Below, one piece after another: positions 46,579-55,457 of a DNA stretch of 64,000 bases (positions within the stretch are counted from its first letter, which is position 1; every line of letters begins with the position of its first letter). Both the position numbers and the translations under genes were made by a program. The stretch spans positions 62,001 through 126,000 of the forward strand of contig NZ_BPFA01000010.1 in NCBI RefSeq assembly GCF_019655055.1. The letters run 5' to 3'. Under the pieces are notes generated by a model. It was not told the origin of the DNA. It searched no databases and saw only the letters and a program-made list of their open reading frames with translations. The DNA is from Shewanella sp. MBTL60-112-B2. GTDB taxonomy: Bacteria > Pseudomonadota > Gammaproteobacteria > Enterobacterales > Shewanellaceae.

Positions 46579-46907
46579 ATACCAATCAGTATAATAATTG
46601 GATCTACTCAGAGCGATTTTTGGCAAACTAATTCAAGATGAATAGCTGCAATAATGGTTATTCCCTTATAAAGCTATTCAACGCAGAAGTAGGCAGCCAA
46701 AAACTCTCCAGAATGGCGAGTCTTAGCGGTTCTGATGCTGTGACTCCTAAGGTTCAAGAGGGAGCTTAACCCTAGTTCAACTATGCTCTTCACTCGTTGC
46801 GAGCTGCATGGATGCAATGAATGTCATTAAAGCAGGAGCACTTAATGACCTTGCCTCAGAACCGCTAAACTCTCGCTGAGTGACTAAATGTTTATACTGA
46901 TTGGTAT
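46579..46907. mobile_element. MITE-like element, copy 1 (329 bp, perfect 16-bp terminal inverted repeats)
   Basis: Ends ATACCAATCAGTATAA (46579-46594) and TTATACTGATTGGTAT (46892-46907) are exact reverse complements. The interior codes for nothing. It is homologous to the reverse complement of 62310-62574 (shared segments around CTACTCAGAGCG, TTGGCAAACTAATTCAAGA, GCAGAAGTAGGCAGCCAAAAA, CCAGAATGGCGAGT and GCTAAACTCTCGCTGAG). Relative to copy 2 it carries about 49 extra bases at 46801-46849. A non-autonomous element moved by an unlinked transposase is inferred. The clear target-site duplication is not evident to me. Confidence 0.85.
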
Positions 46908-46980
46908 CAGAATTGATATTCACTAAGTGCATCGAAACACAGCCTTTTCATCGCACTTCAGACATAGAGATAACAACAAT

Positions 46981-47535
46981 ATGAAGATACAGCCAAGAGG
47001 CCTTTTATTCAGCCTAGTTTTGCTGCCGCTAGTATTACTTGTCGCTTGCAGCTCTACTCCTAAAAATGATTACGACCTTAATTATGACTTTTCCAGCTTA
47101 AAGAGTTTTTCGCAGCTCGAACCGAGCCACAACAGCGATCCATTGAGCGCCAGTCGAATTCAGCAGGCGATTGCTAACTCACTCGGTAATCAAGGCTTTG
47201 TTGCGCAAGCTGAGAATGGCGATTTCAATGTCACCTATGGCTTTAAGGTTGAAGATAAACCAAAAGATTCAGGATTTTCTATTGGATTAGGAACCGGCTC
47301 TTGGGGCAGCTCGGGCGGAGCAAGTATTGGCACTAGTGTAGATGTACCTGTTGGTAGTGATACCGCAAAAATACAGACCATACAGATAGATATTATCGAT
47401 CCGAAAACTAATCAGCTGATTTGGCGCGGAACAGATAAATTCAACTTCGATGATGGCGGTGAAGCTAAGGCTGAAGAAACCAAGGCGACAGTCGCAAAGA
47501 TCCTCGCACAATTCCCACCTAAACAAGAAAAGTAA
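46981..47535 (+). CDS. DUF4136 domain lipoprotein
   Basis: A protein of about 184 residues with a lipoprotein signal peptide (MKIQPRGLLFSLVLLPLVLL, lipobox VAC, Cys at about 23). A DUF4136-like domain follows: DYDLNYDFSSLKSFSQLEP, SASRIQQAIANSLGNQGF and LIWRGTDKF. The middle has a low-complexity Gly/Ser stretch (GTGSWGSSGGASIGTS). The ATG at 46981 is used because it gives the signal peptide at the N-terminus; an in-frame GTG at 46927 would add 18 unlike residues. The function is unknown. The MITE-like element ends 73 bases upstream. Confidence 0.82.
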   Translation: MKIQPRGLLFSLVLLPLVLLVACSSTPKNDYDLNYDFSSLKSFSQLEPSHNSDPLSASRIQQAIANSLGNQGFVAQAENGDFNVTYGFKVEDKPKDSGFSIGLGTGSWGSSGGASIGTSVDVPVGSDTAKIQTIQIDIIDPKTNQLIWRGTDKFNFDDGGEAKAEETKATVAKILAQFPPKQEK

Positions 47536-47624
47536 CCTCTGAATGAACCGAACAGCTCTCGTTCGGTTCATCGCTTAATCCCCTATAGAAAACTCAGCGT
47601 CACAGCCCTCTTACAGGCGCAACG

Positions 47625-49094
47625 TCATTGATGGGCATTAACCGTACGCCCCTCTGCCCATTGCCTTAATGCTTGCAACTTCTCACGCATAACCACCGAC
47701 AATGGTCTGGTCTTCATCAACTCCTCAAGCAGTGCTCTCTGCTCCACCTCTCGTTCAGAAGCCTTAGCCGTATATATGGCGGAGATCACCGCCTGCTCTA
47801 TTTCTGCACCAGAGAAGCCCTGACTCAGCTTAGCGAGCTGGGCCAAATCAAACTGTGTTGGTTCAAGTTGACGTCGCCTAATATGGATAAGGAAGATAGC
47901 TTGGCGGATATTGGCATCGGGCAAATCTACAAAGAAGATTTCATCCATGCGTCCCTTACGCATTAATTCAGGAGGAAGTGCACTGATGTCATTGGCTGTG
48001 GCGACCAGAAATACATCCGATTTACGCTCTGACATCCAAGTTAAAATGGTTCCCAAAATTCGCTGAGAGGTGCCATCGTCACCGCAGCCACTGCTCAGGC
48101 CTTTTTCAATTTCATCTATCCACAGTACGCATGGCGCCATCAAATCAGCAAGTTCCAGTGCCTTACGCAGATTCTTTTCGGTTTCACCTATGTATTTATT
48201 ATAAAGCGCAGACATATCCATCTTTAGTAGCGGTCTTTGCCACATGCCCGCAACCGCTTTTGCGGCAAGACTCTTGCCGCTACCCTGCACCCCAAGTAAT
48301 AAAATGCCTTTAGGCTTATCCTCGAGTATCTGCGTATGAGCAGTTGGTGTTCTATGGCTCAACCATTGTTTGAGATTATGTAAACCCGCCACCTGAGAAA
48401 AATCACTGGTATCGTACTCAAACTGCAATACTCCTTGCATATCAAGTAGCTCAAACTTACCACGGTTAATGCTATCAATATCTGAATGAGTAATCGCGCC
48501 ATCATCGACTATCGCCTTGTGGGCTAAGCGTCTCGCATCGTCAAAAGTCACGCCCCTTAAGTTTTCAGCAAGTTTTGCCACAGCCTCATCATCGACATCC
48601 AGCATCACGCCCTCGCTGCGTACTTTATCGATTTGCTCGTAGATAAGATTCAATAGCTGAGCGGTATTGGGGAGTGACAGTCTAAAGTGTGCACAATAAT
48701 GTTTGATTTCAGGCGGGATAGTAAACTCATGACTCACTAGCACTATGGTATGTTTTAATGCTTCATACTCAAGAGCGATCTCTTTCAGTAAGCGTACATT
48801 TTTAGGTGCGTCCTCAACAAATGGGTGGAAGTCGCATAAAACATATATGCCTTTTTCTTTGGTCGATTTGATCTGCCCAAGAATATCGCAAGGTTCACAA
48901 TTAAACTTCTGCCGCCCCATGCCACTATCGACTCGCATTAGCCCCTGAGTCACGCTCCAACTGAACAAAGGTTGATATAGGATATTTGAGACTTTTCTGA
49001 GTAATTCTATTACCCGATACTCTTCATAGGTCTCTATAACAACAATTGGCGTGTTAGAGCGCAGCACCGCGCTAAGATCTTGAATATCTTGCAT
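47625..49094 (-). CDS. Ycf46-like AAA family ATPase
   Basis: A 489-residue protein. The N-terminal half (about 1-240) resembles the Ycf46 regulatory region (LSAVLRSNTPIVVIETYEEY), and the C-terminal half is an AAA module. Walker A GVQGSGKS, Walker B VLWIDEIEKG, sensor 1 VATANDI and the Arg-finger motif RKGRMDEIFFVDLPD are all present. Ycf46 relatives occur in cyanobacteria, where they affect carbon utilisation, and scattered in other bacteria. The role here is not known. A hairpin that ends yiaV lies just upstream of its start. Confidence 0.85.
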   Translation of the reverse strand: MQDIQDLSAVLRSNTPIVVIETYEEYRVIELLRKVSNILYQPLFSWSVTQGLMRVDSGMGRQKFNCEPCDILGQIKSTKEKGIYVLCDFHPFVEDAPKNVRLLKEIALEYEALKHTIVLVSHEFTIPPEIKHYCAHFRLSLPNTAQLLNLIYEQIDKVRSEGVMLDVDDEAVAKLAENLRGVTFDDARRLAHKAIVDDGAITHSDIDSINRGKFELLDMQGVLQFEYDTSDFSQVAGLHNLKQWLSHRTPTAHTQILEDKPKGILLLGVQGSGKSLAAKAVAGMWQRPLLKMDMSALYNKYIGETEKNLRKALELADLMAPCVLWIDEIEKGLSSGCGDDGTSQRILGTILTWMSERKSDVFLVATANDISALPPELMRKGRMDEIFFVDLPDANIRQAIFLIHIRRRQLEPTQFDLAQLAKLSQGFSGAEIEQAVISAIYTAKASEREVEQRALLEELMKTRPLSVVMREKLQALRQWAEGRTVNAHQ

Positions 49095-49136
49095 GTTAAT
49101 CCTTGAACAAAGAAAAATGCCATACTGCCCAAAAGA

Positions 49137-49158
49137 AAAGGGACACTAAGGTCCCTTT
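49137..49158 (-). terminator. Terminator of the yiaW-yiaV operon
   Basis: AAAGGGAC (49137-49144) pairs with GTCCCTTT (49151-49158). On the minus strand the stem is followed by a T-rich stretch (TTTTCTTTT). It lies between the yiaV stop and the AAA ATPase gene. Confidence 0.6.
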
Positions 49159-49213
49159 ATATCAAGTTCGATTCGACTTTATAGCAGTATAAACCACAGT
49201 TTTGCTGAACCGG

Positions 49214-50350
49214 TTAGTGGAACAGGTAGTTTAGCCAACCCTGCATTCTCAATAATACTCTTCGCATCACTGATACATGAGCAAAGTGCTCAGTATAGAT
49301 AGCAGCATGACCCGAAACACCGGCAGGGAAACGAGTTCTCACCTCATCATCTTCGAGCTTAATTAATACTAACACTCTGCCTCTTACCAATAACCGGCTA
49401 GAGGAGACCAAGGCACCTGATGATTGGATCTCTCCCTCAGCCATCGCAGGTAACACCTTAGCAACCTTGCCTTTAAATACCTGACCCGGCGCAGCATCTA
49501 AAATCACCTCGGCTTCGTCACCCTCTTTCAGCCTTAACAGAGAGTTTTGCCAAAATGCGCCAACAAAAGCACGCTCTTCGTCGGGAATAAAGCTCAATAA
49601 GGGCCTTAACGGCATAGGAACAGCAACAATACCAGGGCGAAGCGCCATCTGGGTCACCATACCATCGGCTGGAGCCTTGACTACGGTTTGCTCCAGTTCA
49701 AACAGCGCCTTTTCAAGCTCACCTTGAATACCTGCAACCTTGGTATTTACTCCATCGACATTTGACTCATAGGCTAAACGCACTCTTAACTCTTCGGCAT
49801 TTGCAGCAGTAAGCTGCGCCTCAGATGCAAAATAGAGCTGGCGTTTATTATCGAGTTCAAGCTCAGTGAAAGGTGAATTAGCACCACCACGCTTACGGCC
49901 TTTTTCATAACGAGCAAATGCTGATTTAGTTCTATCTCTATCAGCTGTTGCTCGTGTGACAGCAGCTTTTGCCGTTTCCCATGCAGCCTCTAATTGCGGC
50001 ACCTCAAGCTCTGCCGCAACCAAAGCCGCTCGCTTTTGCTTCACAATCGCTTGGAAAGGAGTCGGGTCAATCCTAAATAACACGTCTCCCTTCTTAATTG
50101 GGGTATTTGGTTCAACCTCTACCGATATAACTACGCCTCTAACTGCAGGGTTAATTGGGGTAGTGACAAAATACTCTTTCGCAAATGGCGTATAAGGATG
50201 GTTATAATTCATCAATAAGATCAAGGCGCCGACGATAAAGATACCGCCGAGAATGGCAGTTGGTACGGTCCACTTAGTCAACGGGATCTTAAAAATCTTA
50301 AAAATCGCTATGCAGATAGCGGTATAGGTCAATACGAGTAGTAAATCCAT
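49214..50350 (-). CDS. yiaV: HlyD-family membrane-fusion protein (YiaV-like)
   Basis: A 378-residue periplasmic adaptor with one N-terminal membrane anchor (about 25-47), a first half of the lipoyl/biotinyl domain (VVISVEVEPNTPIKKGDVLF), a long alpha-helical hairpin (about 95-190), the second half-lipoyl (VVKAPADGMVTQMALRPG) and a beta-barrel region. It follows the DUF3302 gene with a one-base gap, the same pair as E. coli yiaW-yiaV. It probably forms part of an efflux system, but no pump subunit lies next to it. The substrate is unknown. Confidence 0.88.
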   Translation of the reverse strand: MDLLLVLTYTAICIAIFKIFKIPLTKWTVPTAILGGIFIVGALILLMNYNHPYTPFAKEYFVTTPINPAVRGVVISVEVEPNTPIKKGDVLFRIDPTPFQAIVKQKRAALVAAELEVPQLEAAWETAKAAVTRATADRDRTKSAFARYEKGRKRGGANSPFTELELDNKRQLYFASEAQLTAANAEELRVRLAYESNVDGVNTKVAGIQGELEKALFELEQTVVKAPADGMVTQMALRPGIVAVPMPLRPLLSFIPDEERAFVGAFWQNSLLRLKEGDEAEVILDAAPGQVFKGKVAKVLPAMAEGEIQSSGALVSSSRLLVRGRVLVLIKLEDDEVRTRFPAGVSGHAAIYTEHFAHVSVMRRVLLRMQGWLNYLFH

Positions 50351-50351
50351 G

Positions 50352-50762
50352 TTACACCACCTCGCCGTCTGCTGAAGAACTGTCTGCCTGAGTATTGTCA
50401 GCCGTATTCACTGCTTTAGAACCATGGCGCGATGTTTCAACCTCTGCCAGTCTTTGTTCTAGTTTTCTTACGGTTTCAGTCAAGCCTTTCACCTCACTTT
50501 CAAGTAGCTGCTCTTTTTCGACCACCTCTTGAAATCCCCAGCCGCGATCCTCGCGATAAAGGGTTGCCCAAATCCATAAAAATGGCCAAATCGCGTGCAA
50601 GGTAAATAAGCTCACCCAGCCTGCAATATGCAAGGCATCTTGCTGTGGGTGGTTACGCTTTTTAGCGATTTCATATGGGATATCATGGATTGCTATGACC
50701 CCATAGAAGAGGAAAATCGCAACGAAAAATATAATTCCTAACGCAAAGTAATCTAAAAACAC
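50352..50762 (-). CDS. yiaW: DUF3302 inner-membrane protein (YiaW-like)
   Basis: A 136-residue protein with two transmembrane helices (about 3-25 and 48-68). The segment HDIPYEIAKKRNHPQQDALH is followed by AGWVSLFTLHAIWPFLWIWA, almost the same as E. coli YiaW, and then by YREDRGWG and a coiled-coil tail (VKGLTETVRKLEQRLAEVE). It is the first gene of the yiaW-yiaV operon. It may be a small partner of the HlyD protein. The C-terminal tail is longer than in E. coli. Confidence 0.9.
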   Translation of the reverse strand: MFLDYFALGIIFFVAIFLFYGVIAIHDIPYEIAKKRNHPQQDALHIAGWVSLFTLHAIWPFLWIWATLYREDRGWGFQEVVEKEQLLESEVKGLTETVRKLEQRLAEVETSRHGSKAVNTADNTQADSSSADGEVV

Positions 50763-51073
50763 GGTGCACTCCTTTTTAAACCGTCATTTACGGCGATCGA
50801 GCCTGAACACATTCTAACAACATCTTGGCAATATTGAGTGCACAATTCTACTTTTTTTCTCTTAAAACCGTATATTAGGAGCAGCCTATCTAGGCTACAA
50901 AAGTGATCTCCCCCACACTTGACGCTAAAACTGACCTTGATAAATAAGCTGCACGTTACACTAAAGAAAATAAAAATGAGGGTACAAAAGTGCCCCTCGC
51001 AGTGTTGCGAACTTGACCGCCTTATCGGTTTAGCAACCGATAACAACCCCTACAATCTAAAAAGGTAATCAAA
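50763..51073. promoter_or_regulatory. Divergent promoter region of yiaW and purT with a 9-base inverted repeat
   Basis: 311 bases without a gene. TTATCGGTT (51022-51030) and AACCGATAA (51035-51043) are perfect reverse complements around TAGC, 30 bases before the purT start. A short AGCCTA-2-TAGGCT repeat lies at 50883-50896. The larger repeat does not match the E. coli PurR consensus and could be an operator or a leader hairpin. Confidence 0.5.
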
Positions 51074-52249
51074 ATGATAGGTACAGCTTTATCTGCAAAT
51101 GCTAAGCGCGCCATGTTGCTTGGCTGCGGAGAACTGGGTAAAGAAGTTGCGATCGAACTTCAACGCTACGGTATAGAAGTCATTGGTGTAGACCGTTATC
51201 CCAATGCGCCCGCAATGCAAATCGCTCACCGCTCACATGTGATCAATATGCTCGATGCTCAAGCATTAAAAGCGGTCATTGAGCTCGAAAAGCCTGACTT
51301 AGTTATCCCAGAGCTTGAAGCCATTGCGACACAAACTCTGGTTGAAATGGAAGCTAAAGGCGTCAATATCGTGCCGACAGCCAAAGCGACACTCCTCACC
51401 ATGGACAGAGAGGGTATACGCCGCCTTGCCGCTGAGATCTTAGACATTCCGACCTCGCCATACTTTTTCTGTGATACTGAAGCTGAGTTTAACCATGCTG
51501 TGGCAACTATCGGTTTACCTTGTGTGGTGAAACCTGTAATGAGCTCATCGGGTAAAGGCCAGAGCGTTATTCGCACCCCAGAGCAAATTCAATCAGCTTG
51601 GCAATATGCACAAGAAGGTGGCCGCGCAGGTAAAGGACGAGTGATTGTCGAAGGCTTTATCCCATTTGATTACGAGATCACTCTACTCACAATTAGTGCG
51701 GTAAATGGCATTCACTTCTGCGACGCGATTGGTCATCGCCAGGAAGATGGAGATTACCGTGAATCTTGGCAGCCACAGGCTATGTCAGATCTTGTACTGG
51801 CAAAGTCTCAAGCTATCGGTAAAAAAGTCGTTGAGGCACTTGGCGGTTATGGCTTGTTCGGTGTTGAGCTGTTTATCAAAGGCGATGAAGTCTATTTCTC
51901 TGAAGTCTCTCCTCGTCCACATGATACCGGTATGGTAACCCTTATCAGCCAAGACCTTTCTGAATTTGCTCTGCATGTTCGTGCAATCTTAGGACTACCA
52001 ATTAGCAACATTGCTCAGCATGGTCCGAGTGCATCGGCGGTGATTTTGAGCGAAGGTACATCAAGTGACATTCAGTTTTCAGGTGTGGCCGAGGCATTAG
52101 TCGAGCCAAATACTCAAGTGCGTTTATTTGCTAAGCCTGAGATTGATGGCAAAAGACGCTTAGGTGTGGCGCTAGCTAGAGATACTGATATCGATAAGGC
52201 CGTCGAGAAAGCCTTGAACGCTGCCAGCAAGATTAATGTCGTTTTATAA
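51074..52249 (+). CDS. purT: Formate-dependent phosphoribosylglycinamide formyltransferase PurT
   Basis: Purine biosynthesis enzyme of the ATP-grasp family that makes formyl-GAR from GAR, formate and ATP. The 391 residues match the E. coli length (392). The N-terminal nucleotide-binding part has [19 protein letters not shown] and [13 protein letters not shown]. The ATP-grasp core has [15 protein letters not shown] and [14 protein letters not shown], both characteristic. It is a single gene with its own promoter region; an inverted repeat lies 30 bases upstream, and a terminator follows. Confidence 0.96.
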   Translation: MIGTALSANAKRAMLLGCGELGKEVAIELQRYGIEVIGVDRYPNAPAMQIAHRSHVINMLDAQALKAVIELEKPDLVIPELEAIATQTLVEMEAKGVNIVPTAKATLLTMDREGIRRLAAEILDIPTSPYFFCDTEAEFNHAVATIGLPCVVKPVMSSSGKGQSVIRTPEQIQSAWQYAQEGGRAGKGRVIVEGFIPFDYEITLLTISAVNGIHFCDAIGHRQEDGDYRESWQPQAMSDLVLAKSQAIGKKVVEALGGYGLFGVELFIKGDEVYFSEVSPRPHDTGMVTLISQDLSEFALHVRAILGLPISNIAQHGPSASAVILSEGTSSDIQFSGVAEALVEPNTQVRLFAKPEIDGKRRLGVALARDTDIDKAVEKALNAASKINVVL

Positions 52250-52265
52250 ATAAACTTGCCAATAA

Positions 52266-52314
52266 AAAGCCTCACACTTTTGCTAAACAAATTTAGCGTT
52301 AAGTATGAGGCTTA
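52266..52314. terminator. Hairpin terminator between purT and the convergent dehydrogenase gene
   Basis: AAGCCTCACACTT and AAGTATGAGGCTT pair with one mismatch, enclosing a second small GCTAA-6-TTAGC stem. A and T tracts flank it, so it may act in both directions. Confidence 0.7.
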
Positions 52315-52367
52315 TTGGTTTATGTTATCTAAAAACTCTAATACTCTCGAACAGGCATCGAGCAGCC

Positions 52368-53324
52368 TCAATTAACCCGATGGCTCACTTGGCCTTGGGT
52401 AAAGCTCGACAGGTTATCGACGGCTATATTGAGCAAGTTCTGCCTAGCTTCGATAGTCGCCCAAGCGTTATGGGGCGAAATACTGATATTCTTAGCGCTC
52501 AGTAATGGGTTATCTAGCAATGGCGGCTCTGTCGACAATACATCAACTCCAGCAAAAGCTATCGCCCCCTTCTCCAAGGCCACCGATAATGCTGCTTCAT
52601 CGATAAGGCCTCCGCGTGCGGTGTTAATCAAAATGGCTGAAGACTTCATCTTCTCAAGCACTGCCGCATCGATCAGTTTATCGGTGTCAGGACTGAGCGG
52701 GCAATGCAGCGAAATAATATCTGACTGACTAAATAGCAGTTCTTGCTCGACCCATCTACAACCATCTGGCAATTTAATTTGAGGGTTGCGGGTATTGACC
52801 AGTATATTCATCCCAAAGGCCTGGCCAATTTGCGCAACGGCTTTACCAATATCACCAAAACCAATTAGCCCTAGGCGTTTGCCCTTCAATGATTGCAACG
52901 GCGTCAGCGTAAAACAAAAATCTTTCGACTCACACCAAGCACCTTGCTTTACGGCATCGGAGTGCACCGCAACCTGTTGTGTGGCATGGAGAATATGAGC
53001 AAACACCATCTGTGCAACCGCATCAGGGCCGTAACCTGGTACATTGGTAACGACTATACCTAGCGCTTTGGCAGCCTCAAGATCCACTACATTAGTGCCA
53101 GTTGCAAGAATACCGATATACTTAAGCTTAGGCAGCTGGCTTAATACTGCAGCGTCTAGCACTGTCTTATTGGTAAAGATAATCTCAGCATCTTGACTAC
53201 GAATGAGTACCTCTTCAGGGGCACTACGGTCAAAGACACTTAACTCGCCAAACGTTGCTAATGCTTGCCAATCAAGATCGCCTGGATTTAGCGTATATCC
53301 GTCGAGTACAACAAGTTTCATCAA
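52368..53324 (-). CDS. D-2-hydroxyacid dehydrogenase (HprA/glycerate dehydrogenase-like)
   Basis: A 318-residue enzyme of the D-isomer 2-hydroxyacid dehydrogenase family, reducing hydroxypyruvate, glyoxylate or similar acids with NAD(P)H. Rossmann motif GLIGFGDIGKAVAQIGQAFG; catalytic Arg in NTARGGLIDE, Glu in VLSTEPP and His in SPHNAW. It most resembles hydroxypyruvate reductase HprA. It lies 29 bases downstream of the outer-membrane barrel gene on the same strand. Confidence 0.9.
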   Translation of the reverse strand: MMKLVVLDGYTLNPGDLDWQALATFGELSVFDRSAPEEVLIRSQDAEIIFTNKTVLDAAVLSQLPKLKYIGILATGTNVVDLEAAKALGIVVTNVPGYGPDAVAQMVFAHILHATQQVAVHSDAVKQGAWCESKDFCFTLTPLQSLKGKRLGLIGFGDIGKAVAQIGQAFGMNILVNTRNPQIKLPDGCRWVEQELLFSQSDIISLHCPLSPDTDKLIDAAVLEKMKSSAILINTARGGLIDEAALSVALEKGAIAFAGVDVLSTEPPLLDNPLLSAKNISISPHNAWATIEARQNLLNIAVDNLSSFTQGQVSHRVN

Positions 53325-53353
53325 AATAGCCCTTGCTTAAAAATCACTTAAAT

Positions 53354-53965
53354 CTAGAACTTAAAGCTAGCACCCACATTAGCCTGTCCTTGCCACATGA
53401 TGTCCGATTGAATATTCCACAGACAACCGTCATTTCCACAAAATAGGGCATTATCGGCATTGATAAAGGTCGCGTAACCTTTAACCTCGGCAAATAGTGA
53501 GAATGATTCTGTTGCTTGATATTCAACGCCGCCACCTATCGCCACAGAGAAACGAGTCTCATTAGAGTAAGCTCCACCCGGTCGCATATTGGTTAAGCCT
53601 AAGCTGGTAGTAACATAAGGCTTTACACTCTGCATAGGAAAGTAGAGGCTGCCACCCACATGAAAATAATCCACATCCATCGAGGTGATAACGCTCGGAC
53701 TAAAGTTGTCGCCGGTTTTTAAGTCCGTCGATTGGTGGCTATAGAGCAGGTAAACATTGCCCGGATCCTTTGTGGTAAAACCTAGCATTACGCCATAGTT
53801 TTGTGATTCAGCGACCTTAACCTTACCTTTATCTTCCGAGTCGGTACTCGAAATATCGAACTCGCTAGCACCGAAGCTATAGCCCCCAAACGGCGCGACA
53901 TACACTTCCGCCATAGCCGGTAATGCGCAAAATGAACCTAATAAAATTGCTAAGCTGGTTTTCAT
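53354..53965 (-). CDS. Outer-membrane beta-barrel protein
   Basis: A 203-residue protein with a signal peptide (1-19, ending AMA) and an eight-strand barrel like OmpA/OmpW-type porins. Alternating strands are visible (VYVAPFGGYSFGASEFDI, YGVMLGFTTKD, VYLLYSHQSTDL, ANVGASFKF), with a terminal Phe. A short disulfide loop (CGNDGC) lies near the end. It is the first of a two-gene unit with the hydroxyacid dehydrogenase, an odd pairing. The function is not known. Confidence 0.82.
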   Translation of the reverse strand: MKTSLAILLGSFCALPAMAEVYVAPFGGYSFGASEFDISSTDSEDKGKVKVAESQNYGVMLGFTTKDPGNVYLLYSHQSTDLKTGDNFSPSVITSMDVDYFHVGGSLYFPMQSVKPYVTTSLGLTNMRPGGAYSNETRFSVAIGGGVEYQATESFSLFAEVKGYATFINADNALFCGNDGCLWNIQSDIMWQGQANVGASFKF

Positions 53966-54009
53966 AATATGTCCCTATATTGTTATTATTTAGACCTAGT
54001 TATTACTCT

Positions 54010-54789
54010 CTAACGCATGCCTCTATCACCCTTAACTCTATCATAAGCAGCTTGAATATCTTGCGCTTTTGATTTGGCGATTTCCATCATCTCAGCGGGC
54101 AACCCCTTGGCAACCAATTTATCCGGATGATGCTCATTCATTAACTTTCTGTATGCACGCTTTATATCTTGATCTGACATCGACTCAGAAACGCCCAGTA
54201 GCTTGTAAGCATCTTTAATCGAGGTTTGATTGCCCGCGCCGCCACTTCGGTGGAAGTTAAATTCAGCCTGCCAACGTGCAAGTAAGTCATCAAGTTGCTG
54301 CTGACTAAAACCCAACTCCTTAGCAATGATAGACAGTATTGATAGCTCTTTAGGGTCCAACTGGGCATCAACAAGCGCAGTCTGAATTTGGATCTCCAAA
54401 AACATCTGCAACAGCTCTTTGCGGCCCATAGAAATCAACCTGAAAGTTTTTAGGCAAGCGTAGATATCAAAGTCGGCCTCTTTACCCTCGCGAAAAGCAG
54501 CCTGAGCATCGGCTCTTGCTTGACCGCTTAAATTAAGCTGGTCCATCAGCGAAGTCGCCATACGGATATCATTTTGCGTCACTTGCCCTGATGCCTTGGC
54601 AACATGGCCCATAACCGAAAAGGTGGTATTAAAAAAAAGCGCCTGGCGCTTACCACCGCCCCCAAGGCCCGCTTTTTTACTTTGGCTGCGATCATACATA
54701 TGCCCAAGCCAAAGACCAAAAATAGCGCCGCCAATACGGCCAAACATAAATCCAATGATAAAACCGAAAACCTTACCCCAAATACGCAT
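54010..54789 (-). CDS. djlA: DnaJ-like membrane co-chaperone DjlA
   Basis: A 259-residue type III DnaJ protein with one N-terminal transmembrane helix (about 5-30, with Gly-rich FGFIIGFMFGRIGG), a TerB-like central domain (about 55-170) and a C-terminal J domain (about 190-255) with HPD in NEHHPDKL. It stimulates DnaK and can switch on the Rcs envelope stress pathway in enterobacteria. Its ATG overlaps the stop of murU (TAATG), and it is the last gene of the amgK-murU-djlA operon. Confidence 0.94.
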   Translation of the reverse strand: MRIWGKVFGFIIGFMFGRIGGAIFGLWLGHMYDRSQSKKAGLGGGGKRQALFFNTTFSVMGHVAKASGQVTQNDIRMATSLMDQLNLSGQARADAQAAFREGKEADFDIYACLKTFRLISMGRKELLQMFLEIQIQTALVDAQLDPKELSILSIIAKELGFSQQQLDDLLARWQAEFNFHRSGGAGNQTSIKDAYKLLGVSESMSDQDIKRAYRKLMNEHHPDKLVAKGLPAEMMEIAKSKAQDIQAAYDRVKGDRGMR

Positions 54790-55457
54790 TATCTAACCTT
54801 ACTTGTTTCACGATCTTGTATTTGCGCGAGTCGTTCCATTGTTCCCACATCGCACCAATACTGTTTAAAATGAGCTCCGCCAACCAGACCCTTTGCCATG
54901 GCTTGGCGTAACAAAGGGGCTAACGCAAAAGCCCCGTCAGGCGTATCTTTAAATAAATGTGGGTGATACACCCCAACACCTGAAAATGTGAGCTTATCAT
55001 GCCCTTGCGCACTTACTTTTCCCTCTTGCAAAACAAAGTCACCTTGGGGATGCTGCACTGGATTATCGACAAGCCATAGATGTGCAAGAGCCCCCTCCTT
55101 GAGCGGTTTTATCTGCGGGAGTTCATCGAGGAAGATATCTCCGTTAATGGCCAGAAATGCTTCATCTCCCAATAGCGTTAGTGCTTGCTTAATGCCGCCA
55201 CCCGTTTCTAGCGCCGATGTTTCTTCACTATATTGAATGTTAACTTGCCATTTACGCCCGTCACCTAATGCCTCGACCAGCTTGTGGCCGAGCCAAGCAT
55301 GATTAATCACTATCTCAGTAAATCCAGCAGCCGCTAGCTTTTCGATGTGATAAACAATCAAAGGTTTTCCGGCCACCTCAACCAAAGGCTTAGGCAGAGA
55401 GTCTGTTAATGGCCGTAGACGTTCGCCTCGCCCCGCAGCTAGAATCATCGCTTTCAT
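54789..55457 (-). CDS. murU: N-acetylmuramate alpha-1-phosphate uridylyltransferase MurU
   Basis: A 222-residue nucleotidyltransferase of the cell-wall recycling shortcut that makes UDP-MurNAc. It has the sugar-phosphate nucleotidyltransferase core AMILAAGRGERLRPLTDSLP followed by PLVEVAGKPLI, then ETGGGIKQAL and INGDIFLDEL with the metal-binding Asp. It starts directly after amgK (no gap), and the two enzymes act in sequence: the kinase makes MurNAc-1-phosphate and this enzyme adds UMP, bypassing the fosfomycin-sensitive step. Confidence 0.93.
   Translation of the reverse strand: MKAMILAAGRGERLRPLTDSLPKPLVEVAGKPLIVYHIEKLAAAGFTEIVINHAWLGHKLVEALGDGRKWQVNIQYSEETSALETGGGIKQALTLLGDEAFLAINGDIFLDELPQIKPLKEGALAHLWLVDNPVQHPQGDFVLQEGKVSAQGHDKLTFSGVGVYHPHLFKDTPDGAFALAPLLRQAMAKGLVGGAHFKQYWCDVGTMERLAQIQDRETSKVR

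Noticed and set aside
50753-51046. 97-codon minus-strand frame upstream of yiaW, and similar frames in intergenic regions
   Set aside because: No ribosome site or recognisable protein features; it overlaps the promoter region of yiaW and purT.
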